Shown here: piece by piece, positions 7,841 to 15,964 of the stretch
Layout of the letters: every line of letters begins with the position of its first letter
Position numbering within the stretch: position 1 is the stretch's first letter
Program-made: the position numbers and the translations under genes
Notes under the pieces: generated by a model
Told to the model about the DNA's origin: nothing
Seen by the model: only the letters and a program-made list of their open reading frames with translations
Databases searched by the model: none
Source of the DNA: CAUPWF01 sp964367685
GTDB lineage: Bacteria > Bacillota > Clostridia > Lachnospirales > Lachnospiraceae
DNA length: 64,000 nucleotides
Assembly: GCA_964367685.1 (NCBI GenBank)
Contig: CAYIYM010000010.1
Span: forward strand, 3,191-67,190
Reading direction: 5' to 3'

Positions 7841-10800
7841 ATGAATGAAAAGAATTTCCAAAAAGTATTGGTAGCTAATAGAGGAGAAATCGCAATTCGT
7901 GTATTCCGTGCATGTTATGATTTGGGATTAAGTACAGTGGCAATGTATTCAGACGAGGATACACTATCTGCATTTCGAACCAAAGCAGATGAAGCATATT
8001 TAATTGGTAAGAATAAATCGCCATTAGGAGCATATTTAGATATAGAGGGTATTATAGATTTGGCAAAGAGGAAAAATGTAGATGCTATTCATCCAGGATA
8101 TGGTTTCTTGTCTGAGAATGCAGATTTCGCCAAGGCTTGTGAAGAAGCAGGAATTCAATTTGTTGGTCCACCCTCAGAAGTTCTTTCTCAAATGGGAGAC
8201 AAACTAGCAGCTAAAGCAACTGCTATAGCATGCGATGTACCGACGATACCAGGGTCTAAAGAACCATTAAGGGATGCCGATAATGCAGTTGAACTAGCAG
8301 AATCATTCGGATATCCAATTATACTAAAGGCAGCTGCTGGCGGTGGTGGTCGTGGAATGAGACGTTGTGACTCTGAAGAAGAAGTGCGTGTAAACTTTTC
8401 GTTAGTTAAGAATGAAGCAAAAAAGGCATTTGGAAATGAAGATATTTTTATTGAAAAGTTCTTAGTTGAACCAAAGCATATTGAAGTTCAAATTTTAGCT
8501 GATGCCTATGGGAATGTTTATCACCTTGGAGAGCGTGATTGTTCATTGCAGCGTCGCTATCAAAAGGTTGTAGAATTTGCTCCAGCATGGAGTGTGCCAA
8601 AAGATACAATTGAACGTCTTCGTGAGGATGCAGTTAAGATAGCAAAACATGTTGGATATGTAAATGCGGGTACTGTGGAATTTCTTGTTGATAATAGCGG
8701 TGCACATTATTTTATTGAAACAAATCCGCGTATTCAAGTAGAGCATACAGTTACAGAAGTTGTAACTGGAATCGATTTAGTTCGTGCACAAATCCTTATA
8801 GCTGAGGGGAAAGCACTTTCTCATCCAACAATCGGTCTTACAAGCCAAGACGATTTTAAAATGAATGGATTTGCTATTCAATGTCGTGTAACTACTGAAG
8901 ATCCGGCAAATGGATTTGCGCCAGATACGGGGAAAATCACTGCATATAGATCAGGTGGTGGACATGGAGTTCGCTTAGATGGGGGAAATGCATATACTGG
9001 AGCGATTATTTCACCATATTATGATTCTTTATTAGTTAAAGTTACAGCATTTGATAATACATTTGAAGGTGCTTGCCGACGTGCAATTCGTGCAATTCGT
9101 GAAGAACATGTTCGTGGTGTTAAAACAAATATTCCGTTTATAACAAATATATTAACCCATCCAAGCTTTCACAAAGGGTTATGTCATACAAAATTTATTG
9201 ATGATACAACGGAACTATTTGACTTGTCAGAAGGAAAAGATCGAGCTACAAAAGTATTAAAGTATATAGCTGAAATACAGGTGAAGAATCCTTCAAGTGA
9301 GAGGTTACAATTAGATGCACCAAGAATACCGGTATTTGCGAATACGCCACCTAACATAACGGGGTTAAAGCAAGTTCTTGATGCCCAAGGTCCAGAAGCG
9401 GTCAAAAAATGGGTGCTTGAACAAAAGAAATTGCTTATTACAGATACAACAATGAGGGATGCACATCAATCGCTACTTTCAACACGTATGCGTACTTGCG
9501 ATATGCTAAAAGCCTCAGAAGGTACAGCAGAGATTTTAAATGATGCTTTTTCATTGGAAATGTGGGGAGGAGCAACATTTGATGTAGCTTATAGATTTTT
9601 GCATGAGTCACCATGGGAGAGATTAGACTTACTGCGTAAAAAAATTCCTAATATTCCATTTCAGATGTTACTTCGTGGAGCAAACGCAGTCGGATATACA
9701 AATTATCCAGATAATTTAATTCGTGCATTTATAGGAGAAGCGGCAAATAGTGGAATAGATGTATTCCGTATATTTGATTCATTAAACTGGATTCCAGGCA
9801 TGGAAGTGGCTATGGACGAAGTACTAAAACAAAATAAATTATGTGAAGCAACTATTTGTTATACTGGTGATATTTCAGATCCAAAAAATGACAAGTATAC
9901 ATTAAATTATTATGTAAACATGGCAAAGGAACTTGAGCGACGTGGGGCACATTTACTGGCAATTAAAGATATGGCAGGATTGCTTAAGCCTTATGCAGCG
10001 AAGAAGCTAGTGACAACACTAAAACAGGAGATCGCATTGCCGATACACTTACATTCACATGACACTTCTGGAAATCAAGTTGCTGCATATTTAATGGCGG
10101 CAGAAGCGGGAGTAGATATTGTTGATGTGGCAATTGACTCTATGTCATCAATGACAAGTCAACCATCTATGAATGCAGTTGTATGTGCACTTCAAGGTCA
10201 AGATAGAGATACAGGCCTTGTTCCTGAAAAACTTCAAACATTATCAAATTATTGGGGAGATGTGCGTCAGCGTTATGCGTCCTTTGAAGGAGATATCAAG
10301 AATCCATCAACTGACATTTATCGTTATGAAATGCCAGGTGGTCAATATACAAATATTAAATCGCAAGTTGAAAGTTTGGGATTAGGGCATCAATTTGAAG
10401 CCGTGAAAGAAATGTATAAGACAGTTAATACAATGTTAGGAGATCTTGTGAAAGTAACTCCTTCATCTAAAATGGTTGGCGATATGGCTATCTTTATGGT
10501 ACAAAATAATTTAACTCCTGAGAATATTATTGAAAAAGGTGCCGATTTAACATATCCAGATTCAGTTGTGTCTTATTTTAAAGGAATGATGGGACAACCA
10601 GCATGGGGATTCCCAGAAGATATTCAGAAAATCGTATTGAAGGGTGAACAACCAATTACATGTAGACCAGGTGAATTGTTAGAACCTATAGATTTCGACA
10701 AAGCAAAAGCAGAAGTAGAGAAATTCTATAAGAATCCTTCATATAGAACAGTGATTTCTTATTGTCTATATCCGAAAGTTGTTGAAGATTTTTATAAGCA

Positions 10801-11269
10801 TTCACAAGAATATGGTTATTTATCTCGTATGAGTAGTCAGGTATTCTTTAATGGAATGGCATTAGGAGAGACGAGTAAAATTAATATAGCTGAAGGTAAG
10901 AGACTCGTAATTAAGTATATTGGGCTAGGAGATGTACATGAAGATGGAACACGCTCGGTTCAATTCGAATTAAATGGAATGAGACGAGAAATTGCAGTTC
11001 CTGATCCATACGCAGAAGTAGATGTGAAAAAAGTCGTAATGGCTGACCCAGAAGATAAGAGTCAAATCGGTGCGTCTATTCCTGGAATGGTTTCTAAGAT
11101 AAGTGTTAAGATTGGTGATGTTGTTGAGAAGAATCAAGTAATTGCTATAATTGAAGCTATGAAAATGGAAACATCAGTTGTAGCTCGTATGGCTGGGACG
11201 ATAGATCAAATATTAGTAACCGAGGGAAGTACTGCAAAAGCAGGAGAGTTATTGATTACAGTAAAATAA
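7841..11269 (+). CDS. pyc: Pyruvate carboxylase
   Basis: A 1142-residue single-chain biotin enzyme converting pyruvate, bicarbonate and ATP to oxaloacetate, the anaplerotic entry to aspartate, glutamate and C4 acids. Domains in order: biotin carboxylase with ATP-grasp (about 1-450, including GGGGRGMR), carboxyltransferase (about 525-800, beginning at DTTMRDAHQS), the conserved PYC/OADA domain, and a biotinyl domain whose EAMKME holds the biotin lysine about 35 residues from the end. Full length for the family. ATG 7841 is preferred over the upstream TTG 7832, which abuts the ribosome binding site GAGGAGAGG (7823-7831). Monocistronic, with its own promoter and a terminator. Confidence 0.97.
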   Translation: MNEKNFQKVLVANRGEIAIRVFRACYDLGLSTVAMYSDEDTLSAFRTKADEAYLIGKNKSPLGAYLDIEGIIDLAKRKNVDAIHPGYGFLSENADFAKACEEAGIQFVGPPSEVLSQMGDKLAAKATAIACDVPTIPGSKEPLRDADNAVELAESFGYPIILKAAAGGGGRGMRRCDSEEEVRVNFSLVKNEAKKAFGNEDIFIEKFLVEPKHIEVQILADAYGNVYHLGERDCSLQRRYQKVVEFAPAWSVPKDTIERLREDAVKIAKHVGYVNAGTVEFLVDNSGAHYFIETNPRIQVEHTVTEVVTGIDLVRAQILIAEGKALSHPTIGLTSQDDFKMNGFAIQCRVTTEDPANGFAPDTGKITAYRSGGGHGVRLDGGNAYTGAIISPYYDSLLVKVTAFDNTFEGACRRAIRAIREEHVRGVKTNIPFITNILTHPSFHKGLCHTKFIDDTTELFDLSEGKDRATKVLKYIAEIQVKNPSSERLQLDAPRIPVFANTPPNITGLKQVLDAQGPEAVKKWVLEQKKLLITDTTMRDAHQSLLSTRMRTCDMLKASEGTAEILNDAFSLEMWGGATFDVAYRFLHESPWERLDLLRKKIPNIPFQMLLRGANAVGYTNYPDNLIRAFIGEAANSGIDVFRIFDSLNWIPGMEVAMDEVLKQNKLCEATICYTGDISDPKNDKYTLNYYVNMAKELERRGAHLLAIKDMAGLLKPYAAKKLVTTLKQEIALPIHLHSHDTSGNQVAAYLMAAEAGVDIVDVAIDSMSSMTSQPSMNAVVCALQGQDRDTGLVPEKLQTLSNYWGDVRQRYASFEGDIKNPSTDIYRYEMPGGQYTNIKSQVESLGLGHQFEAVKEMYKTVNTMLGDLVKVTPSSKMVGDMAIFMVQNNLTPENIIEKGADLTYPDSVVSYFKGMMGQPAWGFPEDIQKIVLKGEQPITCRPGELLEPIDFDKAKAEVEKFYKNPSYRTVISYCLYPKVVEDFYKHSQEYGYLSRMSSQVFFNGMALGETSKINIAEGKRLVIKYIGLGDVHEDGTRSVQFELNGMRREIAVPDPYAEVDVKKVVMADPEDKSQIGASIPGMVSKISVKIGDVVEKNQVIAIIEAMKMETSVVARMAGTIDQILVTEGSTAKAGELLITVK

Positions 11270-11320
11270 TGATATGTAAAATTAATAAAGCAGGAGTTCT
11301 GATTGCATTTAAGGAGAAAG

Positions 11321-11356
11321 AATGGGAGACTTATTTTCAATAAGCCTCCCATTTTT
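11321..11356 (+). terminator. Terminator of pyc
   Basis: AATGGGAGACTTATT and AATAAGCCTCCCATT pair almost perfectly and run into TTTTT. It lies between two convergent transcripts. Confidence 0.85.
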
Positions 11357-11373
11357 GAATAAATTACCTTATT

Positions 11374-12075
11374 TTATATTTTTTCTAATTGCTTTTTTAT
11401 ATGACGAGAAATATACACGGCTGGTGTATCAAACAAACTAGTCACAAAGAAAATCATATAAGAAGTTAGAGTAATACTTAATACAGTACTTAGTTCGTAT
11501 ACTCCATAAAATGCTCCGAAACTAAATAGGAGAGTGTTAATAAATTGTGAGATAAGCGTAGAGCCGTTATTTCTTATCCATAAACCCTTTTTGCTATCAC
11601 CAAAGTGTGATTTTGTTTTCTCCCATATAAAATGGTAAATGCGAACATCAATAAATTGTGAAGTTGCATAGACGATTAAACCGACGAACATTAACCTTGG
11701 TGTATTCGTAAAAATAGATTCAATTGCTGGAGTAACGAAGTCCCCATCTGCTGGAGAATAAAGGAGCCATGATTGAGAAATAAGTACAAATGTAATATTG
11801 GTCATAATTCCGATTTTAACAGCTAAATTTGCACTTTTACGATCTTCATTTTCAGATAAGATATCTGTAACAAGAAAGCTAGATGCGAATAATATATTTC
11901 CTAGTGTTTGTTCCATTCCAAAAGCATCTACTAGAAGTAGAACTTCTATATTAGCTGCGATTGTAACAATTGCAGTCCAGACAAAGAGTCCAACTTTACC
12001 AAACATTCTATAAAATACTAAAACCAACGAATAGGTTATGATGAGTGAGCAAATAAGTAATATTTCATTAGTCAT
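11374..12075 (-). CDS. yhhQ: Queuosine precursor transporter (YhhQ/VUT family)
   Basis: 233 residues, about six membrane segments. The family landmarks are LGNILFASSFLVTDILSE (residues about 58-75), SQFIDVRIYHFIWEKTK and STLISQFINTLLFSFGAFYG. YhhQ proteins import preQ0, preQ1 or queuine for tRNA queuosine modification. Its start overlaps the end of the upstream radical SAM gene by eight bases and GGAGGTGTGA precedes it, so the two are translated together. The operon sits behind a preQ1-I-like riboswitch, which independently supports the assignment. The exact ligand (queuine if the partner is QueL-like) is inferred. Confidence 0.88.
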   Translation of the reverse strand: MTNEILLICSLIITYSLVLVFYRMFGKVGLFVWTAIVTIAANIEVLLLVDAFGMEQTLGNILFASSFLVTDILSENEDRKSANLAVKIGIMTNITFVLISQSWLLYSPADGDFVTPAIESIFTNTPRLMFVGLIVYATSQFIDVRIYHFIWEKTKSHFGDSKKGLWIRNNGSTLISQFINTLLFSFGAFYGVYELSTVLSITLTSYMIFFVTSLFDTPAVYISRHIKKQLEKI

Positions 12076-12811
12076 TTTCTGTCACACCTCCAACTCCGAA
12101 ATCAGTATTGGACAGTAAAATATCTACACGTTCGTTGTCCTTATAGAGTGGATAAACTTCTTTAATAAAGAGTTTAATCACTCGTGGGTCAGGTTTTATA
12201 GGTTTTCCATTTTCTTGCATAATATTTACACAAACACGTTGAAAATACTTAAGCCCCGTTTCTATATCTAAAATCATAGAGTCTGTTGTTTGAAATGGAA
12301 TCCCCTGAAGCAAACAGCACTCGTCAAAGTAATTGGCGATATCTTCTGGTTGATCTGTATCTATTCCTTTATCTAAATAAGATTCTCTAAAAAGATAGTC
12401 AAAGGTTTCGACTCCTATTTTGACAGTTACTTTAACACCAATTTTAGCAAAGTGATCTCGTATTGGTTGAATCTTTTCACGTTGCATGTAATGACTTTCG
12501 AAATGTAATTCGCGAATCTCTTTTTCTAGACAAATTGTTTCGATAAGTGAGATTGTTTCTGGAGGTAGTTCGGTAAAACTACCAGAATTGATTACTTCTA
12601 ATTTTTGGTAAATTCCAGTAACCTTAGCAAGTTCAATTGCATTAAGAAGAATGTTTTCATTTTGGTTTTTGGAAAAATCCAAGTGATAATCACAGAACCG
12701 GCAACGTCGCCAAAAACATCCAGTTCCTCGTAATAATACAATTTCACGCTTGTTTTTTTCATGTATCACGGAATAGCGATCCATGGTATTTGTTTCTTTT
12801 GTTTCTTTCAT
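12068..12811 (-). CDS. Radical SAM protein, probable queuosine salvage enzyme (QueL-like)
   Basis: 247 residues. Near the N-terminus GCFWRRCRFCDYH gives a CX4CX2C cysteine set, like the cluster-binding motif of radical SAM enzymes but one residue longer than the common CX3CX2C. The rest fits a partial barrel (NSGSFTELPPE, ELHFESHY, KVTVKIGVETFD). It overlaps the queuosine precursor transporter gene and is the first gene behind a preQ1-I-like riboswitch. Clostridioides difficile has a radical SAM queuine-salvage lyase, QueL; context suggests the same role here, freeing queuine from queuosine 5'-phosphate. That is inference, not residue-level recognition. ATG 12811 follows AGAGGAC. Confidence 0.7.
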   Translation of the reverse strand: MKETKETNTMDRYSVIHEKNKREIVLLRGTGCFWRRCRFCDYHLDFSKNQNENILLNAIELAKVTGIYQKLEVINSGSFTELPPETISLIETICLEKEIRELHFESHYMQREKIQPIRDHFAKIGVKVTVKIGVETFDYLFRESYLDKGIDTDQPEDIANYFDECCLLQGIPFQTTDSMILDIETGLKYFQRVCVNIMQENGKPIKPDPRVIKLFIKEVYPLYKDNERVDILLSNTDFGVGGVTEND

Positions 12812-12824
12812 TTTCGTCCTCTTT

Positions 12825-12863
12825 TCCTAGTTTTGTTTAGAGACAGGATGGTTTCGAACTGTC
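12825..12863 (-). promoter_or_regulatory. preQ1-I-type riboswitch
   Basis: Read on the minus strand: stem GACAG (12859-12863), a 12-base loop TTCGAAACCATC, closing stem CTGTC (12842-12846), then an A-rich tail CTAAACAAAACTAGG ending at 12826. A five-pair stem, a 12-base loop and an A-rich tail that can fold back as a pseudoknot are the plan of the preQ1-I aptamer. The tail ends four bases before the ribosome binding site AGAGGAC, which suggests translational control. The downstream genes concern queuosine, which agrees. Confidence 0.78.
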
Positions 12864-12865
12864 TA

Positions 12866-12891
12866 TGTACATCTGTTAGATAAGATGTACA
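12866..12891. repeat. Nine-base inverted repeat upstream of the riboswitch
   Basis: TGTACATCT (12866-12874) and AGATGTACA (12883-12891) are perfect inverse complements with an 8-base spacer, between the promoter -10 and the aptamer. It could be a leader hairpin or an operator. Confidence 0.5.
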
Positions 12892-12898
12892 ATCATGT

Positions 12899-12927
12899 AT
12901 TATACTTCAGATAAAGTGTATAAGCAA
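12899..12927 (-). promoter_or_regulatory. Promoter of the queuosine salvage operon
   Basis: On the minus strand TTGCTT (12922-12927), 17 bases, TATAAT (12899-12904). The transcript would carry the inverted repeat and then the riboswitch. Confidence 0.7.
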
Positions 12928-12946
12928 GTACTATATTGGGAGACAG

Positions 12947-12984
12947 AAAAGAAACAGGTGCATAACGTAACCTGTTTCTTTTTG
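12947..12984 (-). terminator. Terminator of adhE
   Basis: AAGAAACAGGT and ACCTGTTTCTT pair perfectly around a 9-10 base loop and are A/T flanked on both sides, placed 12 bases beyond the adhE stop. Confidence 0.8.
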
Positions 12985-12995
12985 TATTACTTATT

Positions 12996-15599
12996 TTATT
13001 TTCCGTAATATGCACTTAAATACATTTCTTTAAGTTCACTCATTAATGGATAACGAGGGTTAGCGCCAGTACACTGATCATCAAATGCTTGTTCAACCAT
13101 TTCATCAAGTGTAGCTAAGAATGTTTTTTCGTCAATGCCATACTCTTTAATTGATTTCTTGATTCCGACAGATGCTTTTAATTCTTCTACTTTATCAATG
13201 AATTTCTTAACTGCTTCTTCATCATTTTTAGCTGTGATGCCAATAAATCTAGCACACTCTGCATAACGAGCTTGTGTTTTAGGGTATTCGTACTGAGAGA
13301 ATGCACCCATTTTTGTTGGATTCTCACATGCATTGAATTCAATTACCTTAGAAATCATAAGTGCGTTAGCAACTCCGTGTGGCAAGTGATGGAATGAACC
13401 TAACTTGTGTGCCATAGAGTGGCATACACCTAAGAATGCATTGGCAAAGGCCATACCAGCTAGGCAAGAAGCATCAGCCATTTTTTGTCTTGCCTCTAGG
13501 TTATCACCATTTTCGTAAGCAGTAGGTAAGAAATCAAATACATTTTTCATAGCTCTAAGTGCCATGCCATCTGTATAGTCTGTAGCAAGTACAGAAACAT
13601 AAGCCTCGATTGCGTGTGTAAATACATCGATACCAGAAGCACTAGTTAATCCTTTTGGTTGGCTCATCATGTTGTCTGTGTCTACGATAGCCATGTTAGG
13701 AAGAAGTTCATAATCTGCAAGAGGGTATTTTGCTCCAGTTTCTTGATCTGTTATAACGGCAAACGGTGTTACTTCAGAACCAGTTCCTGAAGAGGTTGGT
13801 ATAGCAACAAAGTATGCTTTTTCACCCATTTTAGGGAATGTATATACACGTTTTCTAATATCCATAAAACGAACAGCCATATCGTGGAAGTTTGTTTCTG
13901 GATGCTCATATAATACCCACATGATTTTTGCGGCATCCATTGCAGAACCACCACCTAATGCGATGATACAATCTGGTTGATAAGCAGTCATAGCTGCGGC
14001 ACCACTTTGAGCATTAGCCAATGTAGGATCTGGTTGTACATCAGAGAAGATTTGGTATGAGATTCCCATACAATCTAATTTATCTGTAATTGCCTTTGTA
14101 TATCCATTATTAAATAAGAAACTGTCTGTTACAATAAAAGCTCTCTTCTTATTCATGATTGTTCCTAACTCATCAAGAGCGATTGGCATACAACCCTTTT
14201 TATAATAAACCTTTTCAGGTGTTCTAAACCATTGCATATTTTGTCTCCTCTCAGCCACTGTCTTGATATTTAATAAATGTTTTACTCCAACGTTATCAGA
14301 AACAGAGTTTCCACCCCAAGATCCACAGCCAAGTGTTAATGATGGTGCTAAGCCGAAGTTATACAAATCACCGATACCGCCGTGCGCAGCAGGAGTATTA
14401 ATAACAATACGGCATGCTTTCATAGCAGCAGTAAATTGATTCATTTTTTCGCTTTCATTAACATCAATATATAAAGATGCAGTATGTCCTAATCCACCAT
14501 CTTCTACAAGGTGAGCAGCTTTTTCAATTGCCTCATCAAATGTTTTAGCCTTATACATTGCTAATACAGGAGATAGTTTCTCGTGAGCAAACTCTTCAGA
14601 AATATCAACAGATTCTACTTCTCCGATAAGTATTTTTGTGGCTTCAGGAACTTTGACACCGGCTAATTTAGCAATTGTAAATGCGGACTGGCCTACAATT
14701 TTTGCATTAAGTGCTCCGTTAATAATGATAGTCTTTCTAACCTTTTCAATTTCATTCTCTTTTAAGAAGTAGCATCCGCGCTTTGTAAATTCTTCTTTTA
14801 CAGCTTTGTAAAGTGGCTCTAACACAGTCACAGATTGCTCAGATGCACAAATCATTCCATTATCGAATGTTTTAGAAAGAATGATAGAGTTTACAGCCAT
14901 TTGAATATCAGCTGTTGTATCTATGATTACAGGTGTGTTTCCTGCACCAACTCCAAGTGCTGGCTTGCCAGAAGAGTGAGCCGCTTTAACAAGACCAGGA
15001 CCACCTGTTGCTAATATGATATCGGATTCTCTCATTACCTCGTTAGTTAAATCAAGAGATGGAACATCTACCCAACCGATTATTCCCTCTGGAGCACCTG
15101 CTTTTACAGCTGCATCTAAAACAATCTTAGCAGCAGCAATTGTACATTCTTTTGCACGTGGATGAGGTGAAATAATGATTGCATTTCTGGTTTTCAAAGC
15201 TAACAAAGTCTTAAAGATAGCAGTAGAAGTAGGATTTGTTGTAGGAATAACTGCAGCGATAAGTCCAATTGGTTCTGCAATTTTTGTGATTCCAAATGCT
15301 TTATCTTCGGAAACAACACCTACAGTTTGAGTGTTTTTATATGCATTATAAATATATTCAGAAGCGTAGTTATTTTTGATTACTTTATCTTCAACAATAC
15401 CCATACCTGTTTCTGCAACTGCTTGCTTTGCGAGAGGAATACGCATTTTATTAGCTGCCAAAGCTGCTTCATAGAAGATTTTATCTACTTGTTCTTGTGT
15501 GAATGTTGCAAATACTTTTTGGACCTCTTTCATTTCCTTGATTTTGATTTGCAATTTTTCTACACTATCAATCATTGTGTTTTTTTCTTTACTTGCCAT
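12996..15599 (-). CDS. adhE: Bifunctional acetaldehyde-CoA/alcohol dehydrogenase
   Basis: 867 residues, full AdhE length. The N-terminal half (about 1-440) is a CoA-acylating aldehyde dehydrogenase with catalytic cysteine in DNGMICASEQS; the C-terminal half (about 455-867) is an iron-dependent alcohol dehydrogenase with GGGSAMDAAK, HAIEAY and GVCHSMAHKLGSFHHLPHG supplying metal-binding histidines. It reduces acetyl-CoA to ethanol through acetaldehyde, reoxidising two NADH, and the family forms spirosomes. ATG 15599 follows AAGGAG. Two Rex-like sites upstream imply induction at high NADH. It is monocistronic with its own terminator. Confidence 0.97.
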   Translation of the reverse strand: MASKEKNTMIDSVEKLQIKIKEMKEVQKVFATFTQEQVDKIFYEAALAANKMRIPLAKQAVAETGMGIVEDKVIKNNYASEYIYNAYKNTQTVGVVSEDKAFGITKIAEPIGLIAAVIPTTNPTSTAIFKTLLALKTRNAIIISPHPRAKECTIAAAKIVLDAAVKAGAPEGIIGWVDVPSLDLTNEVMRESDIILATGGPGLVKAAHSSGKPALGVGAGNTPVIIDTTADIQMAVNSIILSKTFDNGMICASEQSVTVLEPLYKAVKEEFTKRGCYFLKENEIEKVRKTIIINGALNAKIVGQSAFTIAKLAGVKVPEATKILIGEVESVDISEEFAHEKLSPVLAMYKAKTFDEAIEKAAHLVEDGGLGHTASLYIDVNESEKMNQFTAAMKACRIVINTPAAHGGIGDLYNFGLAPSLTLGCGSWGGNSVSDNVGVKHLLNIKTVAERRQNMQWFRTPEKVYYKKGCMPIALDELGTIMNKKRAFIVTDSFLFNNGYTKAITDKLDCMGISYQIFSDVQPDPTLANAQSGAAAMTAYQPDCIIALGGGSAMDAAKIMWVLYEHPETNFHDMAVRFMDIRKRVYTFPKMGEKAYFVAIPTSSGTGSEVTPFAVITDQETGAKYPLADYELLPNMAIVDTDNMMSQPKGLTSASGIDVFTHAIEAYVSVLATDYTDGMALRAMKNVFDFLPTAYENGDNLEARQKMADASCLAGMAFANAFLGVCHSMAHKLGSFHHLPHGVANALMISKVIEFNACENPTKMGAFSQYEYPKTQARYAECARFIGITAKNDEEAVKKFIDKVEELKASVGIKKSIKEYGIDEKTFLATLDEMVEQAFDDQCTGANPRYPLMSELKEMYLSAYYGK

Positions 15600-15629
15600 T
15601 GATATTCTCCTTATCCTTTTTTATTTTTT

Positions 15630-15647
15630 GTGTTAATTATTTAACGA
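15630..15647. promoter_or_regulatory. Rex-like operator 1 for adhE
   Basis: GTTAA, four bases, TTAAC is a perfect inner dyad of the clostridial Rex consensus (TTGTTAA-N4-TTAACAA); 16 of 18 positions agree. It lies between the adhE -10 and the start codon. Confidence 0.75.
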
Positions 15648-15658
15648 TTTATGAGTTT

Positions 15659-15664
15659 ATTATA
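15659..15664 (-). promoter_or_regulatory. -10 element of the adhE promoter
   Basis: A perfect TATAAT on the minus strand, 60 bases before the start codon; the best -35 at 17 bases (TTTATT, 15682-15687) is weak. The two Rex-like sites lie on either side. Confidence 0.5.
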
Positions 15665-15704
15665 GTATGTTTTTAATGATAAATAAACATGTATAATATA
15701 CAAA

Positions 15705-15722
15705 GTGTTAAAAAAATAACGA
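15705..15722. promoter_or_regulatory. Rex-like operator 2 for adhE
   Basis: GTTAA-AAAA-ATAAC with the same outer bases (GT before, GA after) as operator 1; one mismatch in the inner dyad. It is 75 bases from operator 1, upstream of the -10. Confidence 0.55.
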
Positions 15723-15964
15723 CGATATTAAGTGAAAATTACCAAAAATAAAGAATTTTCAAGTGTTTTGATGATTTTTGAAACTGATTTTGAAGTATTA
15801 AGAAAAATAATTGAGAAAAAAATAACAATATTTAATGTTCTTTAACAAAAATTTGGATGAATAATTTACGTATATTTTCTTAAATAACAACAAAATAATG
15901 TACATATGAATTTGAATGTATTATTATATAGATAATATTAAGATAAATATGTATAGGAGGCTTC

